A stretch of DNA of 34,226 bases from Candidatus Saccharimonadota bacterium (lineage in GTDB: Bacteria > Patescibacteriota > Saccharimonadia > Saccharimonadales > VXPC01), in contig JAPOWB010000008.1 of assembly GCA_026707815.1 (NCBI GenBank), forward strand, positions 126,230 through 160,455, given 5' to 3'. Position 1 is the stretch's first letter. Every line of letters begins with the position of its first letter. A program made the translations under genes and the position numbers. Shown here one piece after another: positions 1 to 8,699 of the stretch. Below the pieces are notes generated by a model. That model saw only the letters and a program-made list of their open reading frames with translations, had not been told where the DNA came from and did not search any database.

Positions 1-377
1 AATTCAAGTTTTAGAGGCTTATTATCTTGAAGAATTAAAATAACAAATTGCCCCTCTTTTAAGAATTGGCTTTGTTGAGCTACGATATCTATGGCAAGTT
101 TATGCTCCTCAAAACTAGTTTGATTCATAAAGTAAAAGAAGCTGCTATCTCTGTATAAAAACTGAACAGACTGTTTAATAATTTCTACTGGTTGCAATTT
201 TTCATCACCCTTAAAAGTGTAAGCCTGCACTTTACCGGTTCGCAAATGGCGGGCTTTAACAATGACATTGGCTTGTTGGCGACCAAAAGCTTTTTGCTCA
301 TAATCTAAGCTTTCATAGACTTCACCCTTGAATAAGAAAATTATCCCTTTCTTTAGATGGGTGGGCTGTAAAACCAT
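1..377 (-). CDS. efp: Elongation factor P, partial (C-terminus beyond window)
   Basis: EF-P binds ribosomes stalled on polyproline, between the P and E sites, and promotes peptide bond formation. I translated this stretch directly: ATG at 377-375, open to the window edge (about 125 residues). The N-terminal KOW-like domain shows KKGIIFLFKGEVYESLDY and then a tip loop KAFGRQQANVIVKARHLRTGKV. The start of the first OB domain shows QFLYRDSSFFYFMNQTSFEEH, close to the family's QFLYxDGxxYxFMD pattern. The loop-tip residue that is a modified lysine in E. coli is Arg33 here, so this is an Arg-type EF-P. Arg types in some Proteobacteria are rhamnosylated by EarP; no EarP is visible here. The third domain lies outside the window. 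It follows rpsR by 8 bases and is probably in the rpsF operon. Confidence 0.88.
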   Translation of the reverse strand, partial: MVLQPTHLKKGIIFLFKGEVYESLDYEQKAFGRQQANVIVKARHLRTGKVQAYTFKGDEKLQPVEIIKQSVQFLYRDSSFFYFMNQTSFEEHKLAIDIVAQQSQFLKEGQFVILILQDNKPLKLE

Positions 378-385
378 AAAACAAA

Positions 386-646
386 CTAGGAATTGTCTGA
401 GCTATCAATATAGGGTAGTAAAGCTAAAAAGCGAGCTCTTTTAACGGCTCGACTGAGGCGCTTTTGTTGACTCTCATTTAAAATAGGTTTCAAACTATTG
501 GTCATTGATCGATAACGACCCTCAATTTGACCAAATTGATTAACAAAATGTTTCAGCGTCTCAATATTCTTATGATCAAAGTATAAAAATTTGTGAGCTT
601 TGATACCTTGGATATTTTTTCTAGGATAATAATTAGTTCTATTCAT
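386..646 (-). CDS. rpsR: 30S ribosomal protein S18
   Basis: S18 sits on the small-subunit platform next to S6. The S18 core is clear: YYPRKN at the N-terminus, FLYFDHKNIETLKHFVNQFG in the middle, then RLSRAVKRARFLALLPY, matching the classical RKLTRAIKRARxLALLPF ending. I chose ATG at 646-644 (86 residues). The frame also extends to a TTG at 667 that overlaps the ssb stop, which would add seven residues (MKLNTLL) not typical of S18. Neither start has a strong Shine-Dalgarno sequence. The gene lies between ssb and efp in the conserved rpsF-ssb-rpsR order. The usual next gene, rplI (L9), is replaced by efp. Confidence 0.93.
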   Translation of the reverse strand: MNRTNYYPRKNIQGIKAHKFLYFDHKNIETLKHFVNQFGQIEGRYRSMTNSLKPILNESQQKRLSRAVKRARFLALLPYIDSSDNS

Positions 647-663
647 GAGTAATGTATTTAGTT

Positions 664-1125
664 TCAAAATGGAATATCTTGAGGATCAATTTCTTCTTGA
701 TCATAGTCAAAGTCCTCAACTTCATAATCAACAGCTTCCTGAGAAGTTTTCTTCTTAGGAGTCGGTTTAGGTTTAGCTTCATTTGAAGAAGCTGGAGTAT
801 TACCTAAAAGCAGAATGTTATCAGCTCTGACCTCTAGCTTAGATCGAGTCTGTCCATCTTGTTCCCAAGATGAACTTTTAAGTCTCCCAGAGACTAAAAT
901 CTGCTTCCCTTTATGACAATAAGTTTTTACGATTGAAGCTAGACCTCCCCAAGCTGAAATATCAACAAAATCAACCCCTTCATGTGTCTCACCATCAGAA
1001 GTTGTATAGCCATAATTTAAGGCTAAGCTAAAGCGACAGACTTCATCACCACTGGGAATAGCCCGAACCTCTGGATCCCGAGTTAAATTCCCTATTAAAG
1101 TTACCTGATTGAAACTACGAGCCAT
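664..1125 (-). CDS. ssb: Single-stranded DNA-binding protein
   Basis: SSB coats single-stranded DNA in replication, repair and recombination. The OB fold starts MARSFNQVTLIGNLTRDPEV and continues with VDFVDISAWGGLASIVKTYC and KGKQILVSGRLKSSSWE, all typical. After about residue 110 comes a short low-complexity acidic tail ending EIDPQDIPF. The terminal acidic-DIPF is the standard tip that binds partner proteins. I chose the ATG at 1125, which gives 153 residues and is preceded by a clear AGGAG at 7-base spacing. The longer frame to 1158 has no such support. The gene overlaps the end of rpsF by 11 bases, so translation is probably coupled. Confidence 0.95.
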   Translation of the reverse strand: MARSFNQVTLIGNLTRDPEVRAIPSGDEVCRFSLALNYGYTTSDGETHEGVDFVDISAWGGLASIVKTYCHKGKQILVSGRLKSSSWEQDGQTRSKLEVRADNILLLGNTPASSNEAKPKPTPKKKTSQEAVDYEVEDFDYDQEEIDPQDIPF

Positions 1126-1507
1126 CGGCAACTCCTGTCTGTTCACTTGATTGTCCATCAGTAATAGCTGTCACTGATTGGTGAGTCGGATTATCTAAAG
1201 CTTGTTTTAAAGCTTTTAAATCTGTTTTATGGAACATATAGCGCAAAATCTCATCCATAATGTTGAACTTAGGTTTTAGCTTATCAATGGCTTGAGGAGG
1301 TAGTTCTAAATCATAAAAAACATATAGAGCTTGAGTTTCGCCTTTAATTTTATAAGCTAAATCTCGCTTGCCCCAATGATCCTCTTTGAGGATTTTACCA
1401 TCAGCACCAGTAATTAGTTTCTTAACTTTCTGAGTTACTTCATCTAGATTTGATTCTAGATTGCTGAAATATAAAACAGCTAACTCGTAATGAACTGAAG
1501 AATTCAT
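1115..1507 (-). CDS. rpsF: 30S ribosomal protein S6
   Basis: S6 binds 16S rRNA as a pair with S18. Family features are YELAVLYFSN at the N-terminus, a GKRDLAYKIKGETQALYVFYDLE stretch (the classical GKRxLAYxIxxxxxGxYxxxxF block) and NIMDEILRYMFHK. The final 25 residues are a variable tail. The length of 130 residues is normal to slightly long. The ATG at 1507 has AGGAG upstream, and a good promoter lies about 65-90 bases upstream. This is the first gene of rpsF-ssb-rpsR-efp. In several bacteria the S6-S18 complex binds the leader of this operon; I did not find that structure here. Confidence 0.94.
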   Translation of the reverse strand: MNSSVHYELAVLYFSNLESNLDEVTQKVKKLITGADGKILKEDHWGKRDLAYKIKGETQALYVFYDLELPPQAIDKLKPKFNIMDEILRYMFHKTDLKALKQALDNPTHQSVTAITDGQSSEQTGVADGS

Positions 1508-1570
1508 AAATAAAAATCTCCTAAATTCTGATGGTTGTTAAATTGGCTACAATAAGACATGCTTTGAAAC

Positions 1571-1599
1571 ATTATAAATTTTAAACTATCTAAAATCAA
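1571..1599 (-). promoter_or_regulatory. Predicted sigma70-type promoter of the rpsF operon
   Basis: On the minus strand a -35 box TTGATT (1599-1594) is followed by a 17-base spacer and a perfect -10 box TATAAT (1576-1571). This implies a start near 1564 and a leader of about 57 bases before rpsF. The -35 box abuts the ftsK stop codon, so transcription from ftsK may also enter the operon. Confidence 0.7.
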
Positions 1600-3840
1600 T
1601 TATGAAGATTGCTGGTATTCATCAGAAGTATCATCCATATCTTCAAAATCGGAATTTGATTCAATCGAATCCAAAGTATCATCGACTGATTCAGGTGATG
1701 ACTGAAGCTCATCCAGAGATTTAACCAAAACTGTCCGAGGACGACTCCCATCAGCTGGACTAATAACCCCTCTATCTTCTAAATCTTCAATCAATCTAGC
1801 TGCCCGAGCGTAGCCAATTCTCAGACGCCTCTGGAGTAAACTGGTTGAGGCTTTGGCATCTTTGATGACCGCTTCAACTGCTTGGCTGAATAACTCATCT
1901 TCAGCATCTGACATCTCGGAGGAACCTAAGACCTGATTTCTAGAACTGGTGATAGTAACCTCTTGACTGATAATCTCATTATCATATTCGGGTGGTGATT
2001 GCTGACGTAAATAGTCACAAATCTTTTTAGTCTCGGCTTCGGTCATGAAAGCTCCCTGAAGTCGTTTAGGTTTAGACAAGGAGGTGTGAACAAAAAGCAT
2101 ATCTCCCGAACCAAGCAGTTTCTCGGCTCCGACTTGATCAAGAATCGTTCGGCTGTCTATTTGCGAGGCTACTGTAAAGGCAATTCTGGCTGGAATATTA
2201 GCCTTAATTAGACCGGTAATAACATCAACGCTTGGTCTTTGAGTAGCTAAAACTAGATGAATGCCAGCTGCTCTAGCTTTTTGAGCAATGCGAACAATTA
2301 AAGTTTCCATATCCCGAGAAGCCACCATCATTAAATCTGCCAATTCATCAATAACAACAACAATAAATGGCATTGATTGGCGATCATCTAAAGCATTGTA
2401 TTCTTCTATGTTACGCTTAGAAGCCTGGGCGAAGGTTTTCAGCCTTCTTTCCATTTCAGCCACTGTCCACTTTAAAGCTGAAATACATTTTTCGGGGCTA
2501 GTAATAACTGGAGTAAGAAGATGGGGAATGTCATTATATAAACCTAGTTCGACTTGCTTGGGATCAACTAAAATTAATTTCAGCTGGTTGGGAGAATGTC
2601 GGTAGAGTAAGCTGGCTAGTAAAATATTAAGACTAACTGATTTACCTGCCCCAGTTTGCCCAGCTAGAAGTAAATGAGGCATCTTCGTCAGATAAGCTAT
2701 CTCTGGCTGACCAGATATATCTTGCCCCAGCCCGAAAGCTAAATTATTCAAAACGGCTTGTTGCCAAGCTTCTGAATCAAATAAGCTTCTCACTCTGACC
2801 GTGGCAGCTTTCTTGTTGGGAACTTCAATACCAACAGCTTTTTGACCTGGAATCGGAGCTTCAATTCTGATTGACGAGGCTGCCAAATCTAGAGCAATAT
2901 TACTTTCTAGACCAACGATTTTAGCCAGTTTAATGCCTGAAGGTGGTCGCAGAGTATACTGAGTTACACGGGGACCAATATTAGCCCCTTCCATCTCGAC
3001 ATCAATATTAAAATTGGCTAAACATTCTCTAATAATTTCAGCATTGGCTTGAACATCGCCAGCGTCAGTTTTATCTTGGCGATCACTTAGTAAATTTAAG
3101 GGAGGAAACTGCCAATCGGAGTCAACTGGGGTGGTTAAAACTTTCTTAGCTACTACCTTAGGTTTGGTTGAGTTGATTTTGGTTGAATTTTCAAGAGGAA
3201 CATTGGAATTGAGAGTTAACTTCGTAGAATTTTTAGCTGGTTGAGGTTTAGATTTCGAATCAGTGGAGAAATCCTTCTGCTTTCGAGAAAGAAAATTCTT
3301 AATAAACTTAATCACTGATATAACTGAAGTATCTAACAAAGATAATAAGGCAATTATTGCAATAAAAAAGAAAATTAAAAAGACAATTGAAGAATGAAGT
3401 AACCAACCAAAAAGTTGGCTGATACCATAACCTAGATAACCCCCGTAACGCCCTTGATTAGCTAATTGAGAAGCTTCTGATTCCGGCAGGAGAACGTGCA
3501 AAATCCCTGCTAAAGTTAAAATTAAAATTATTCCAGATAATAGTCGAACAAAATGCAGATGATCTTTAATTTTCTGCAATCTCATAAAGGCAAGATAAAG
3601 GATTAAAATCGGTAGAACAGACCAAGTTAACCAACCAACTAATTTAGAGACTAATCCGGCAAAAGCTATCGGCAAATCTCCACCCCAATCCAGACTGCCA
3701 ACGACCAAAAATAAACTGATTAAAAAAAATAAAAAGAAAACCGACAGATTCTTAACTGATTGACTAACTGAATTGTCAGTCTTAGGTTTTGGTTGTGCGA
3801 TTGGTTTAGCCTTTGAGCTTGATTTGGATTTACGCCCCAT
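1600..3840 (-). CDS. ftsK: DNA translocase FtsK/SpoIIIE
   Basis: FtsK is a septum-anchored motor that pumps chromosomal DNA during division. Four hydrophobic segments lie at about residues 31-48, 68-86, 100-118 and 147-169. A basic linker follows to about 235, then the alpha/beta motor domains. Walker A GQTGAGKS is near residue 393 and Walker B FIVVVIDELADLMM near 495, followed by the characteristic GIHLVLATQRPSVDVITG. A C-terminal winged-helix gamma domain (about 663-705) contains LLQRRLRIGYARAARLIEDLE, the part that in other FtsK proteins reads KOPS-type DNA signals. At 746 residues it has the short linker of the SpoIIIE size class. The gene is 46 bases downstream of rnj on the same strand. 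A XerC/D-type recombinase, the usual partner of FtsK, is encoded at 27991. Confidence 0.95.
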   Translation of the reverse strand: MGRKSKSSSKAKPIAQPKPKTDNSVSQSVKNLSVFFLFFLISLFLVVGSLDWGGDLPIAFAGLVSKLVGWLTWSVLPILILYLAFMRLQKIKDHLHFVRLLSGIILILTLAGILHVLLPESEASQLANQGRYGGYLGYGISQLFGWLLHSSIVFLIFFFIAIIALLSLLDTSVISVIKFIKNFLSRKQKDFSTDSKSKPQPAKNSTKLTLNSNVPLENSTKINSTKPKVVAKKVLTTPVDSDWQFPPLNLLSDRQDKTDAGDVQANAEIIRECLANFNIDVEMEGANIGPRVTQYTLRPPSGIKLAKIVGLESNIALDLAASSIRIEAPIPGQKAVGIEVPNKKAATVRVRSLFDSEAWQQAVLNNLAFGLGQDISGQPEIAYLTKMPHLLLAGQTGAGKSVSLNILLASLLYRHSPNQLKLILVDPKQVELGLYNDIPHLLTPVITSPEKCISALKWTVAEMERRLKTFAQASKRNIEEYNALDDRQSMPFIVVVIDELADLMMVASRDMETLIVRIAQKARAAGIHLVLATQRPSVDVITGLIKANIPARIAFTVASQIDSRTILDQVGAEKLLGSGDMLFVHTSLSKPKRLQGAFMTEAETKKICDYLRQQSPPEYDNEIISQEVTITSSRNQVLGSSEMSDAEDELFSQAVEAVIKDAKASTSLLQRRLRIGYARAARLIEDLEDRGVISPADGSRPRTVLVKSLDELQSSPESVDDTLDSIESNSDFEDMDDTSDEYQQSS

Positions 3841-3886
3841 AACCTAATTTTAACAAATTATTTCTCTTTAGTAATTTTTAAGAGAT

Positions 3887-5941
3887 TCACCTTGAAGTCT
3901 TCAAGCGTTGGCGAGTCTTGGAGGTTTTAGAGCTAATCGTGGCTTTGGAATAAGCCTGATTGAACTTAGCAGTTTTCGGTTTGGCAGTAAATCCGTTGCC
4001 AACTACATTGACCACCGGAATGACAATGGGTGATCTTTGAGTTTGGTTATATAGAAAATGAGTAATATGGTCTTTTATCTCTGTCTTAAAACGATCCAAG
4101 GGTATGCGATTGAAACGTTGATCAACAGCCCTTTTTAATTCATTTCGAAATAGATCCATTAATTCTTCATTATCTCGAATATGTATAAAGCCTCGCGTGA
4201 CAATATCTGGACTAGCAATAAGCTGACCACTTGGACGATGAATAGTGAGAATAACAACGACTAGACCATTGGATGTCAAAAGTAACCGATCTTTAATGAC
4301 AACACTGGGGATAATTTGTCCAGAATCATCTATTAAAACCGAGCCCTGAGCGACCGATTGGGGATGAACTTTGGCTATCTGCTTAGAATTGATGGTTAAC
4401 ATATCACCATTGTTGAGCATAAAAGTCTTTTTAGTATCCATTTTGGCTAATTGTTGAGCAATTTGTAGATGGTATTGTCGGTTCAGGGCTCCAGCATAAA
4501 TGGGTACAAAATATTTAGGTCTGACTAGTTGGAGCATTTCGTGCTGTTCATCTCGGCAGCCATGACCAGAAACATGCAATTCTCCGACCGCCTGATCAAC
4601 ATCCCAAGTTGGAGCTCTATATAATCGGCAACCCAATCTAACTAAATCATCACCGAGTTTTTCGTAGGCGATTAAATTGCCAGGAATCGGTTTAGAGGAA
4701 ACCACGACTGTATCACCTGGTTTTAAGTTAATATATTTATGTTCGCCAATACTCATACGTTGCAAAGCTGCCCCCATTTCTCCTTGACCACCAGTACAGA
4801 GCATTAAAATTCGATCATCCGACAAGGAAGCTAATTGAGCTAGAGTAACAATTGTGTCTTTGGGAATTTTTAATAAACCAAGCCTAATAGCCAGTTCAAC
4901 ATGCTGTATCATGCTTCGTCCATCAATCGCAATTTTTCGACCACTGGCGGCGGCTGCTTGGATAACCATCTGAATTCGATTAATATTGGAGGAGAAACTG
5001 ACCACAAAAATCCGGCCTTGGCTGTGTTTTAAAATATGATCAAAACTGGCTTGGAGGGTATGCTCAGTCGGAGTTCTGCCCGGTTTTTGGGCATTAGTAC
5101 TTTCAGAAAGTAAAAGTAAAACTCCCTCATCTCCTAATTCTTTCAATCTCTTGGTATCTGAGGGAAGCATATCTAACGGCTCTGGATCGAGTCTGAAATC
5201 TCCCGTGTTAATAACCCGACCAACTGGAGTATCAACAACCACGCAAGTACTTTGAGGAATTGAGTGAGTGATTCTGACTAATTCAAGATAAAATGATTGA
5301 CCGATTAGCAGACGTTCATGACGATCAATGTTCATTTCGTGATATTCCAAATTCTCCACTAAATCCACGCTCTGAGCAAAGTTGCTCAAATTTTTCTTAA
5401 TCATGCCAATGGTAAAAGTTGATCCATAAATAGGAGCTGGATATTGAGGTAAAGTATGAGGCAAAGCTCCAATATGATCTAAATGCCCATGAGTTAAAAC
5501 ATAACCCTTCAATTTAGATTTAATGGTTTCCAAATAACTAAAATCACAGATAGCATAATTAACTCCCGGCAAATCTAAGCCCAACTCATTGCCACAATCA
5601 ATAATCAAAGCATCTGAACCATATTCTAGGACCATCATATTTTTTGAACCGATGCCATCTTGTCCACCTAAAAATATAACTTTTAGCTGATCTTGACCGA
5701 ATAAATTGACTGTTTTGGATTTGGTGGTTGATTTAGTCCCGGCCAACTGGGCGTTATCAATAACTTGATCAGCTAACCGTCCGCTCCTTTGTTGGGTTCT
5801 TAAAGCTTGGGTCATGCTAACTTGGGTTTGACCAATTAGACTCAATTTATTGGATCGAGATGAGGTCTTCCGAACTGGTCGCTTAGCAGTCGGTCTCCGA
5901 GTGGGTTTTCGATTTGATTTAGAGGAAAATCGCTGATTCAT
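3887..5941 (-). CDS. rnj: Ribonuclease J
   Basis: RNase J is a metallo-beta-lactamase/beta-CASP nuclease with endonuclease and 5'-3' exonuclease activity in mRNA decay and rRNA maturation. The zinc-binding motif THGHLDHIG is at residues 150-158. Other family blocks are VINTGDFRLDP, GRSMIQHVELA, LCTGGQGE, SGHGCRDEQHEM (beta-CASP) and PKYFVPIYAG. The first ~80 residues are rich in Lys, Arg, Ser and Thr and look disordered, an extension beyond the usual ~555-residue core. The C-terminal ~120 residues include a typical RNase J tail domain (around VDQRFNRIP) and then a basic end. The ATG overlaps the upstream uracil-DNA glycosylase stop as ATGA, so coupled translation is likely. RNase J and PNPase are encoded two genes apart, putting both exonuclease polarities in one gene group. 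Confidence 0.95.
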   Translation of the reverse strand: MNQRFSSKSNRKPTRRPTAKRPVRKTSSRSNKLSLIGQTQVSMTQALRTQQRSGRLADQVIDNAQLAGTKSTTKSKTVNLFGQDQLKVIFLGGQDGIGSKNMMVLEYGSDALIIDCGNELGLDLPGVNYAICDFSYLETIKSKLKGYVLTHGHLDHIGALPHTLPQYPAPIYGSTFTIGMIKKNLSNFAQSVDLVENLEYHEMNIDRHERLLIGQSFYLELVRITHSIPQSTCVVVDTPVGRVINTGDFRLDPEPLDMLPSDTKRLKELGDEGVLLLLSESTNAQKPGRTPTEHTLQASFDHILKHSQGRIFVVSFSSNINRIQMVIQAAAASGRKIAIDGRSMIQHVELAIRLGLLKIPKDTIVTLAQLASLSDDRILMLCTGGQGEMGAALQRMSIGEHKYINLKPGDTVVVSSKPIPGNLIAYEKLGDDLVRLGCRLYRAPTWDVDQAVGELHVSGHGCRDEQHEMLQLVRPKYFVPIYAGALNRQYHLQIAQQLAKMDTKKTFMLNNGDMLTINSKQIAKVHPQSVAQGSVLIDDSGQIIPSVVIKDRLLLTSNGLVVVILTIHRPSGQLIASPDIVTRGFIHIRDNEELMDLFRNELKRAVDQRFNRIPLDRFKTEIKDHITHFLYNQTQRSPIVIPVVNVVGNGFTAKPKTAKFNQAYSKATISSKTSKTRQRLKTSR

Positions 5942-6525
5942 ATGATTAAGGGTTTTAATTTTAAAAAATCTGTCTGCATAATTGAAACCAGTTGAGGGTT
6001 ATAAAGACCAGCAGCTGGATGATATAAGGGGGCAAATAGAATTTTCGAATCTACTTCAGATGAAGTCTTAAAACGTTTCAATTTATAAGCTTGACCATGC
6101 TCTTGGCTTAATTTCAAATCAGGTTTGAAATAAGCTCCAGCATGACGACCTAAAGTTAAAATGAGTTTGGGCTTGATGATGTCTAATTCTTTCTCCAGAT
6201 ATGGGGCATGGTCGTTCTTTTCTGAATCTGACGGATCTCGATTACTGGGTGGTCTATATTTAACTAAGTTGGTTAACCAAATATCCTCAATCTTGAGTTG
6301 AATTAAAGCTAGCAATTGTTTAAGCAGTTGTCCAGCCCGACCGACAAACGGCCGTCCTTGCAAATCTTCATCTTTACCAGGAGCTTCACCAATCATTACT
6401 AACTGAGCTTGAGGATCGCCATAACCGAAAACCAGTTGAGTAGCCGATTGACCAAGATCAGACTCTGTCAGATGGATATCTTCTAGCATGCTTCTTTTAA
6501 GAGCTTCTAATTTTTGGGCTTTCAT
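5938..6525 (-). CDS. Uracil-DNA glycosylase, family 4/5-like, lacking Fe-S cysteines
   Basis: The likely role is removal of uracil from DNA in base-excision repair. Family-4-type motifs are clear: VFGYGDPQAQLVMIGEAPGK at 32-51, then DEDLQGRPFVGRAGQLL, TNLVKYRPPSNRDP and LGRHAGAYF, and YHPAAGLYN at 168-176 for the DNA-binding loop. Classical family 4 enzymes hold a [4Fe-4S] cluster with four cysteines. This 195-residue protein contains no cysteine at all. The cysteine of KCRPP is Tyr90, the one before PYL is His106, and the N-terminal CxxC is absent (around residues 17-21). ATG at 6525 overlaps the pnp stop by 29 bases. An internal ATG at 6489 would leave only the N-terminal helix out and is possible. 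Activity without the cluster is inferred, not shown. Confidence 0.85.
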   Translation of the reverse strand: MKAQKLEALKRSMLEDIHLTESDLGQSATQLVFGYGDPQAQLVMIGEAPGKDEDLQGRPFVGRAGQLLKQLLALIQLKIEDIWLTNLVKYRPPSNRDPSDSEKNDHAPYLEKELDIIKPKLILTLGRHAGAYFKPDLKLSQEHGQAYKLKRFKTSSEVDSKILFAPLYHPAAGLYNPQLVSIMQTDFLKLKPLII

Positions 6526-8656
6526 TTTTTACATTTTTAGTCTTAATCTGCCTCATACTGAGATTCAATCGACCATGTTCGTCAATAGCGGTTAATTTAA
6601 CATCAACCTGATCGCCAAGCTTAACTAATTGACTAGGATGCTTTAAATGACCTTCAGTCATTTCTGAGACATGAACTAAACCATCATGACCATGCAGAAT
6701 ATTAACGAAGATACCGAAATCCATAATTCTAACAACTTCTCGCTGACGATAAATCTTACCGACCTCTGGTTCCTCGGTTAATTCTTCGATCTGAGCCAAG
6801 GCTTGATTTAAGGATGTCTCTTCTTCGGAGAAAACCAAAACCCGACCATCATCTTTAATATCGACCTTAGCCCCAGTTTCACGAGTTAAAGCTTGAATAG
6901 TTTCTCCACCTTTACCAATTAAATCTTTAATCTTATGGACTGGAATTTGTAAGCTTTCCACTCTAGGAGCTAAAGGATTAAGTTTTGATCTAGGAGCAGA
7001 CAAAACACTAAGCATGTGGTCTAAAATAACTTTCCGACCAACTTTGGATTGAAGTAAGGCTTGCTTAAGAATATCGACAGATAAACCAGCGACTTTCATA
7101 TCCATTTGTAAGGCTGTAATACCTCGCCCACTGCCAGCAACTTTGAAATCCATATCCCCAGCAAAATCTTCAGCATCGGCAATATCTGTTAAAACCAGAG
7201 GTTTACCTTCCGGAGTTAAAATTAATCCCATAGCTACACCTGATATAGGGGCTTTAATTGGAACGCCGGCATCCATTAAAGCTAAGCAACTTGAACAAGT
7301 GGCTGCCATAGATGTACTGCCCTGCTGACTCATAATTTCTGTCACACTGCGGATAGTATAAGGAAAATCTAGATGATCTGGCAGAACCGGTTCTAAAGCT
7401 CGCTGAGCTAAATAGGAATGTCCAATCTCTCGCCGACCTGGGCTACCCAATCTTTTAACTTCACCGACTGTATAACCCGGGGCACTGTAATGATGAAAAT
7501 AATATCTCTCTTCATCACGATCCATAGTTTCAAGTAACTGACTAAAAGAACTGGAGGCTAAGGTCACAATATTCAAGGCTTGAGTTGCTCCCCGAGTAAA
7601 TAAGGCGCTGCCATGAGTTCGAGGCAAAACTCCAACTTGACTGCTAAGAGGTCTAACCTGATCTAAATCCCGACCGTCCAACCTCTTTTCTTCGGTAATA
7701 ATTTTCTGCCTTAAAGCTTTATGGAGTAAACTTTCTAAGGCATCAAGGTGTAACTTAGCTTGAGTATCCAGCTCATCCTCTGATAATTGAACTTCTAGGT
7801 GTTTTAATAAATCTGATTTCAAGTCCTCAATTTTAGCCAATCTTTGAGCATAATCTCCAGTCAAGGTTTCGGCAATTTTATCTGAAGCCCAATCTTCGAC
7901 AAATTTAGTTATTGACTCCGTTGGGGTAATCAAAAGATATTCCTGTTTAGGTATGTCAACTTGACCTAGAAGTTTATTCTGAAAGTCGATTAAAATCTGG
8001 TTAGCCTGATGAGCTTCCTCTAGAGCTTGGGAGATAACCTCCTCAGAGATGACTCGAGCTGAAGCTTCGACCATCATTACCCCATCTTTATTCGAAGCGA
8101 CCAGCATATCCAAACTAGCCATATTTTGCTCATCCCGGCTGGGGTTTATAACAAACTGATTATCAACTTGAGCAATGCGAACTCCAGAAACTGGACCAGC
8201 GAATGGAACACCAGTTAGCATAACAGCTGTACTGGAAGCTAGAAGAGCAACGACATCAGGTCGGACTTGGGGATCCAAACTTAAAACTGTAGCCACAACT
8301 TGAACGGGATAGCGATATCCTTTAGGGAATAAAGGTCTGATAGGTCTATCAATTAATCGACCGATTAAAATAGCATCATCTGATGGACGACCTTCCCTTT
8401 TGATGAATCTTGAACCAGAAATTTTGCCTGAAGCATAGAAACGCTCTTCATAATCAACGCTTAAAGGGAAATAATCCATCTTATCATCCATATCACCAAC
8501 ATTGACAGTCGCTAAAACGACTGTCTGTCCATAACTAGCTAAAACGGCTGATTGAGAACGAAAAGCTAGACGATTAATCTCTAAGCTCAAAGTCTGACCC
8601 TTGAAATCAGTCTCTACTTTGGTAATTGGTTTAGAAAACGGGTTAATGATATCCAT
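6497..8656 (-). CDS. pnp: Polyribonucleotide nucleotidyltransferase (PNPase)
   Basis: PNPase is a phosphorolytic 3'-5' exoribonuclease. The order is two RNase PH domains joined by a helical domain, then KH (about 565-620; VHKIKDLIGKGGETIQAL with the GxxG loop) and S1 (about 630-700; VGKIYRQREVVRIMDFGIFV). The second PH domain carries FTRGATQALNIVTL, APGYTVGEVKRLGSPGRREI and the catalytic-site stretch LILTPEGKPLVLTDIADAED with conserved acidic residues. The length of 719 is standard. The rpsO-pnp order (rpsO 43 bases upstream) is the classical bacterial arrangement. No obvious Shine-Dalgarno precedes the ATG at 8656. Confidence 0.97.
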   Translation of the reverse strand: MDIINPFSKPITKVETDFKGQTLSLEINRLAFRSQSAVLASYGQTVVLATVNVGDMDDKMDYFPLSVDYEERFYASGKISGSRFIKREGRPSDDAILIGRLIDRPIRPLFPKGYRYPVQVVATVLSLDPQVRPDVVALLASSTAVMLTGVPFAGPVSGVRIAQVDNQFVINPSRDEQNMASLDMLVASNKDGVMMVEASARVISEEVISQALEEAHQANQILIDFQNKLLGQVDIPKQEYLLITPTESITKFVEDWASDKIAETLTGDYAQRLAKIEDLKSDLLKHLEVQLSEDELDTQAKLHLDALESLLHKALRQKIITEEKRLDGRDLDQVRPLSSQVGVLPRTHGSALFTRGATQALNIVTLASSSFSQLLETMDRDEERYYFHHYSAPGYTVGEVKRLGSPGRREIGHSYLAQRALEPVLPDHLDFPYTIRSVTEIMSQQGSTSMAATCSSCLALMDAGVPIKAPISGVAMGLILTPEGKPLVLTDIADAEDFAGDMDFKVAGSGRGITALQMDMKVAGLSVDILKQALLQSKVGRKVILDHMLSVLSAPRSKLNPLAPRVESLQIPVHKIKDLIGKGGETIQALTRETGAKVDIKDDGRVLVFSEEETSLNQALAQIEELTEEPEVGKIYRQREVVRIMDFGIFVNILHGHDGLVHVSEMTEGHLKHPSQLVKLGDQVDVKLTAIDEHGRLNLSMRQIKTKNVKNESPKIRSS

Positions 8657-8699
8657 TATTTTTCAATGTCTAATAAATTTGGGGTTGAAATCAGAAAAA

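Noticed and set aside
386-667. TTG start for rpsR at 667
   Set aside because: It adds seven residues not seen in S18; the ATG at 646 fits the family length.
2288-2605. 105-residue plus-strand frame inside ftsK
   Set aside because: It lies wholly opposite the conserved FtsK motor domain and shows no family features; antisense shadow.
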